Of a DNA stretch of 64,000 bases, positions 61,583-64,000 are shown one piece after another. Under the pieces are notes generated by a model. That model was not told where the DNA came from and did not search any database. It was given only the letters and a program-made list of their open reading frames with translations. Location: positions 124,001 to 188,000 of the forward strand of contig NZ_JAXBME010000005.1 of assembly GCF_033963835.1 (NCBI RefSeq). The letters run 5' to 3'. The position numbers were made by a program, and so were the translations under genes. The stretch's first letter is position 1; every line of letters starts with the position of its first letter. The DNA comes from Cytobacillus sp. IB215665. GTDB lineage: Bacteria > Bacillota > Bacilli > Bacillales > SM2101.

Positions 61583-62509
61583 ATGATTTTATTTAATTAT
61601 TTATTTATATGTATCATATTTGGAACAACTTTTTTTGCAATAAAGATAGGTATTGATGCAGGAGTTGCACCTTTTTTTTCTGCATCACTTAGGTTTTTTA
61701 TTGCTGGAGTAATTGTTATACTGTTCTATAAAATTCGACAAGCTCCATTTCCGCCTTTACGTATGATATTGCAATTAGCCATCATAGGTTTCTTCTTAAC
61801 ATTTGGCACATTTTCAACCCTTTATTGGGCAGAACAGCATATCCCTTCAGGTTTAGCAGCTGTATTGTCTGCATTCGGACCGATTATGGTCTTATTACTA
61901 AAAAAATATGAAGATAAATCAAAATTTTCACCTATACAAGTGCTTGGTTTGATTGCAAGCTTATGTGGTGTAGCGCTAATAGCATGGCCAGGAATGAATG
62001 GTGATGTGAATGCGATTTGGATTATTGGTTCCATTGTTGTAATTCTAGGCCAGTTGTTCTACAGCGTTGGGACAATAAGGTCAAAAAAAATAATGTCATC
62101 AAGCTCACAGTTTTCCCCGTTTTTATTAAATGGCTTTCAAATGCTTTTCGGGGGTATTATGCTATTGCTGCTCTCATTAATAATTGAACGACCAAGTTTA
62201 GCCTCGTTCTCCAATATGACCGCACAGCTATCACTCATATATTTGATTTTCTTTGGTTCAATTTTAGGTCACGGTATTTTTTATTGGCTAGTTGGTAAGA
62301 CAAATCCAGTTTTTCCTTCTACATGGTTATACGTTTCACCTATTATTGCGATGATATTAGGGATTACCTTTTTAAGTGAAGAAATTTACTTGATTTCTAT
62401 CTTTGGTTCAATTTTGGTGCTTGTCGGAGTATTTTTTACTAATCAAGAAACATTTAAAGAATATTATAATAAAGGGAGTTTAATTAAAAAAGTAGCTAAA
62501 AACATATAG
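61583..62509 (+). CDS. EamA/DMT family permease (YcxC-like)
   Basis: Encodes about 308 residues with ten membrane helices in two EamA repeats. The first begins FICIIFGTTFFAIKIGI and contains LYWAEQHIPSGLAAVLSAFGPI; the second ends YVSPIIAMILGITFLSEEIY. It probably transports an amino compound or vitamin under control of the divergent PLP-binding regulator. GGGGAGTGGG precedes ATG 61583; the frame opens at 61574 inside that site. Confidence 0.88.
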   Translation: MILFNYLFICIIFGTTFFAIKIGIDAGVAPFFSASLRFFIAGVIVILFYKIRQAPFPPLRMILQLAIIGFFLTFGTFSTLYWAEQHIPSGLAAVLSAFGPIMVLLLKKYEDKSKFSPIQVLGLIASLCGVALIAWPGMNGDVNAIWIIGSIVVILGQLFYSVGTIRSKKIMSSSSQFSPFLLNGFQMLFGGIMLLLLSLIIERPSLASFSNMTAQLSLIYLIFFGSILGHGIFYWLVGKTNPVFPSTWLYVSPIIAMILGITFLSEEIYLISIFGSILVLVGVFFTNQETFKEYYNKGSLIKKVAKNI

Positions 62510-62536
62510 TGGGAAGGGGAGCTAATCTTTATATTA

Positions 62537-62679
62537 GGTTGTTTTTGTAAATATGACTTTACTACTAAGAACGTATACATCGAGCTTTCGTAGTAGCTTT
62601 TCTACTTAAACATGTGGGCTCGGATAATACTTGTTCTTACTATCCATATACAGTAAAGATTGCAATAAAGTTTACGAAA
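62537..62679 (-). mobile_element. MITE-like repeat, inverted copy joined to the next
   Basis: The + strand starts AGGTTGTTTTTGTAAATATG, has a core remnant CGAGCTTTCGTAGTAGCTTT, and ends GCAATAAAGTTTACGAAA, the complement of the family left end. It abuts the direct copy at 62680, so the two left ends face each other. Confidence 0.72.
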
Positions 62680-62855
62680 GGCTCTTTTCGTAAACTTTGT
62701 TGCTATTGTTATAAAATTATTAACATAAAAAGTGGTTTTATATGTTAGTTTTTGTTGTACCGAAGAAAAGATGCCACGAACGTTAGTTATAATCGTATTT
62801 AGCTCTAATTACGAAAAGCAACAATTAATGCGAAAACAGCGTTACGAAAAAAGCC
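62680..62855 (+). mobile_element. MITE-like repeat, direct copy joined to an inverted one
   Basis: Left end GGCTCTTTTCGTAAACTTTG, core GAAAAGATGCCACGAACGTT, right end ATTAATGCGAAAACAGCG with an extra TTACGAAAAAAGCC. The right boundary touches the stop codon of the minus-strand MFS gene at 62856. Confidence 0.87.
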
Positions 62856-64000
62856 TTAAGTTAACTCCGCTTTCAATTGATTTTTGTTTTTCCTCCAAAT
62901 AAACAAAGCAAGGACGGCTGAAATACCATATAAGCTCGCTGCTATGAAAAAAGTATACTGTACACCGAATGTATCTGAGATTACACCCATGATACCTATA
63001 GAAACTCCTAGTGTAGCAGATGTTAAGAGTCCTTTTGCTGCAAAAACCTTCGGTAAATGCTTGTCTTCGACGTTTTGTTGAAAGAGAGTTTGTTGAGAAA
63101 TATCACGTAATTGATATGCAGGTCCATTAATAATACTTAACAATATTGGTACAAACGGGTTAGTTGTTAATCCGAAAATTAATGTGAAAATGCTAACTAC
63201 GAATGATCCAATAATCATACTAGCGATCAGGCGATGACTAACCCACTTTGAAAATGAAACAACGAATAACCCTCCTAGAATTGTACCTATATAGTAGCTA
63301 CCACTAATGTACCCCCACCAAGCTTCATCTTTATTCAAAAATTCGATTACGTATACTAGGATGTTCGCTCCAATCCATACACCATTGGCGATTCCTTCTA
63401 ATATATCCATCGTTGTAATGATTCGCAAAGCTGGATTTTTCCATAGTGATAAGTACCCTTCACTAATGGAACTGAATGCTGATTCTTTTGTTGCATGATT
63501 GGTGATCATTTCCTTCTCGTCTTTCACGAAATAAAATAAGAAGAATGATAGTAAAGATATGAATAAGGTTAGTTGTAATGAGTGCACAACACCTATCTTT
63601 ACTACGATAAAGCCCCCAAGAGTATACCCGAGAACAGTTAATGTTTGGTTTGTAATGGATAAAAAGCCATTTGCTTTCACTAACTGGTTTTTCAATACGA
63701 TACGTGGAAGCATGGCAGAGTTTGCAGGACTGATCAACCCGTCTATAAACGATCTAATAAAAACGAAAATCAATAAGGTCATTATTGAATGAGAAAACAT
63801 TGTAAAAGTTAAAAGAATTAAAAGTAAGATTATCGCATTTAGCCCTTTGGATACGAAAATTATTGGCTTTAATCTGATTTTGTCCATAACTAAGGGAGCC
63901 ACAAAACCAGCAAGTAATGTCGAAAATACATCGATTAACGGAAACATGGCGGCCATTGTGGCTGAACCACTTGTTTGAAAAATAAATGTTGTTATCGCCA
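62856..64000 (-). CDS. MFS family transporter (partial, N-terminus outside window)
   Basis: The frame is open to the window edge; about 380 residues are visible and the first helix or two are missing. A Met lies at 63956 but coding-like sequence (FIFQTSGSATMAAMFPLIDV) continues upstream of it, so that is not the start. Ten or so membrane helices, LLAGFVAPLVMDKIRLKPI as the loop motif, and a long intracellular loop around KDEKEMITNHATKES. It resembles macrolide/enterobactin-type exporters. Substrate unknown. Confidence 0.82.
   Translation of the reverse strand, partial: AITTFIFQTSGSATMAAMFPLIDVFSTLLAGFVAPLVMDKIRLKPIIFVSKGLNAIILLLILLTFTMFSHSIMTLLIFVFIRSFIDGLISPANSAMLPRIVLKNQLVKANGFLSITNQTLTVLGYTLGGFIVVKIGVVHSLQLTLFISLLSFFLFYFVKDEKEMITNHATKESAFSSISEGYLSLWKNPALRIITTMDILEGIANGVWIGANILVYVIEFLNKDEAWWGYISGSYYIGTILGGLFVVSFSKWVSHRLIASMIIGSFVVSIFTLIFGLTTNPFVPILLSIINGPAYQLRDISQQTLFQQNVEDKHLPKVFAAKGLLTSATLGVSIGIMGVISDTFGVQYTFFIAASLYGISAVLALFIWRKNKNQLKAELT

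Noticed and set aside
1-64000. CRISPR array, tRNA or rRNA genes
   Set aside because: No regularly spaced identical repeats with unique spacers, no tRNA cloverleaf or rRNA-like sequence was noticed on either strand. The recurrent 100-175 bp element is dispersed, not arrayed.

Overview
The window is low-GC chromosomal DNA that reads like a Bacillaceae genome (Bacillus or a close spore-forming relative). Start sites have strong AGGAGG-type ribosome binding sites, ATG, TTG and GTG starts are all used, and most transcription units end in hairpin-plus-T terminators. A long block matches the Bacillus subtilis yfk neighbourhood: yfkK, yfkJ, yfkI, yfkH, yfkF, yfkE, yfkD, yfkC and yfkAB. There is also a PdaA spore-cortex deacetylase gene. 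Species cannot be assigned from sequence alone. No rRNA, tRNA, CRISPR array, replication origin or intact transposase gene was seen.

Layout. 1-6.2 kb: end of a membrane protein gene, an MFS exporter, a ZIP metal transporter, a structured RNA leader in front of a two-gene threonine/serine-exporter-like pair, an aldo/keto reductase and a GNAT acetyltransferase. 6.4-14.6 kb: a heterodimeric ABC exporter, a small membrane protein, a three-gene bacitracin/lantibiotic-type ABC transporter on the minus strand, and a SelD-N-terminus-like flavoprotein. 15-27.4 kb: decayed coding DNA, a TagE-like glycosyltransferase, an SDR, a GNAT, an OmpR/histidine-kinase pair, the pseudouridine catabolic pair psuK-psuG, an APH-like kinase, an S-layer-homology protein and a PNPOx-fold protein. 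27.9-36 kb: a GNAT-like/chemoreceptor pair, a zinc-ribbon plus S4-domain protein, a decayed prophage immunity region (ImmA-like protease, XRE repressor, four operators, XtrA-like protein, holin), a CPBP protease, a nucleotidyltransferase and a DJ-1/PfpI pseudogene. 36-50 kb: the yfk block, interrupted by a P1B-type metal ATPase with a Per-box-like site, an EamA permease and a small BH0509-like gene. 50-64 kb: an SE1561-type protein, an epimerase-like protein, a class I fumarase, a large membrane-anchored protein, pdaA, a DM13 protein with 45-bp tandem repeats next to a second two-component system, a divergent MocR/EamA pair, and an MFS gene cut by the window end.

The strongest feature not explained by genes is a short repeat family of about 100-175 bp, with roughly 17 full or partial copies, all intergenic. 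It has related inverted ends and a shared core, and two copies have perfect flanking duplications of 8 bp and 7 bp. It behaves like a MITE (non-autonomous transposon) and marks where intergenic regions have been remodelled.
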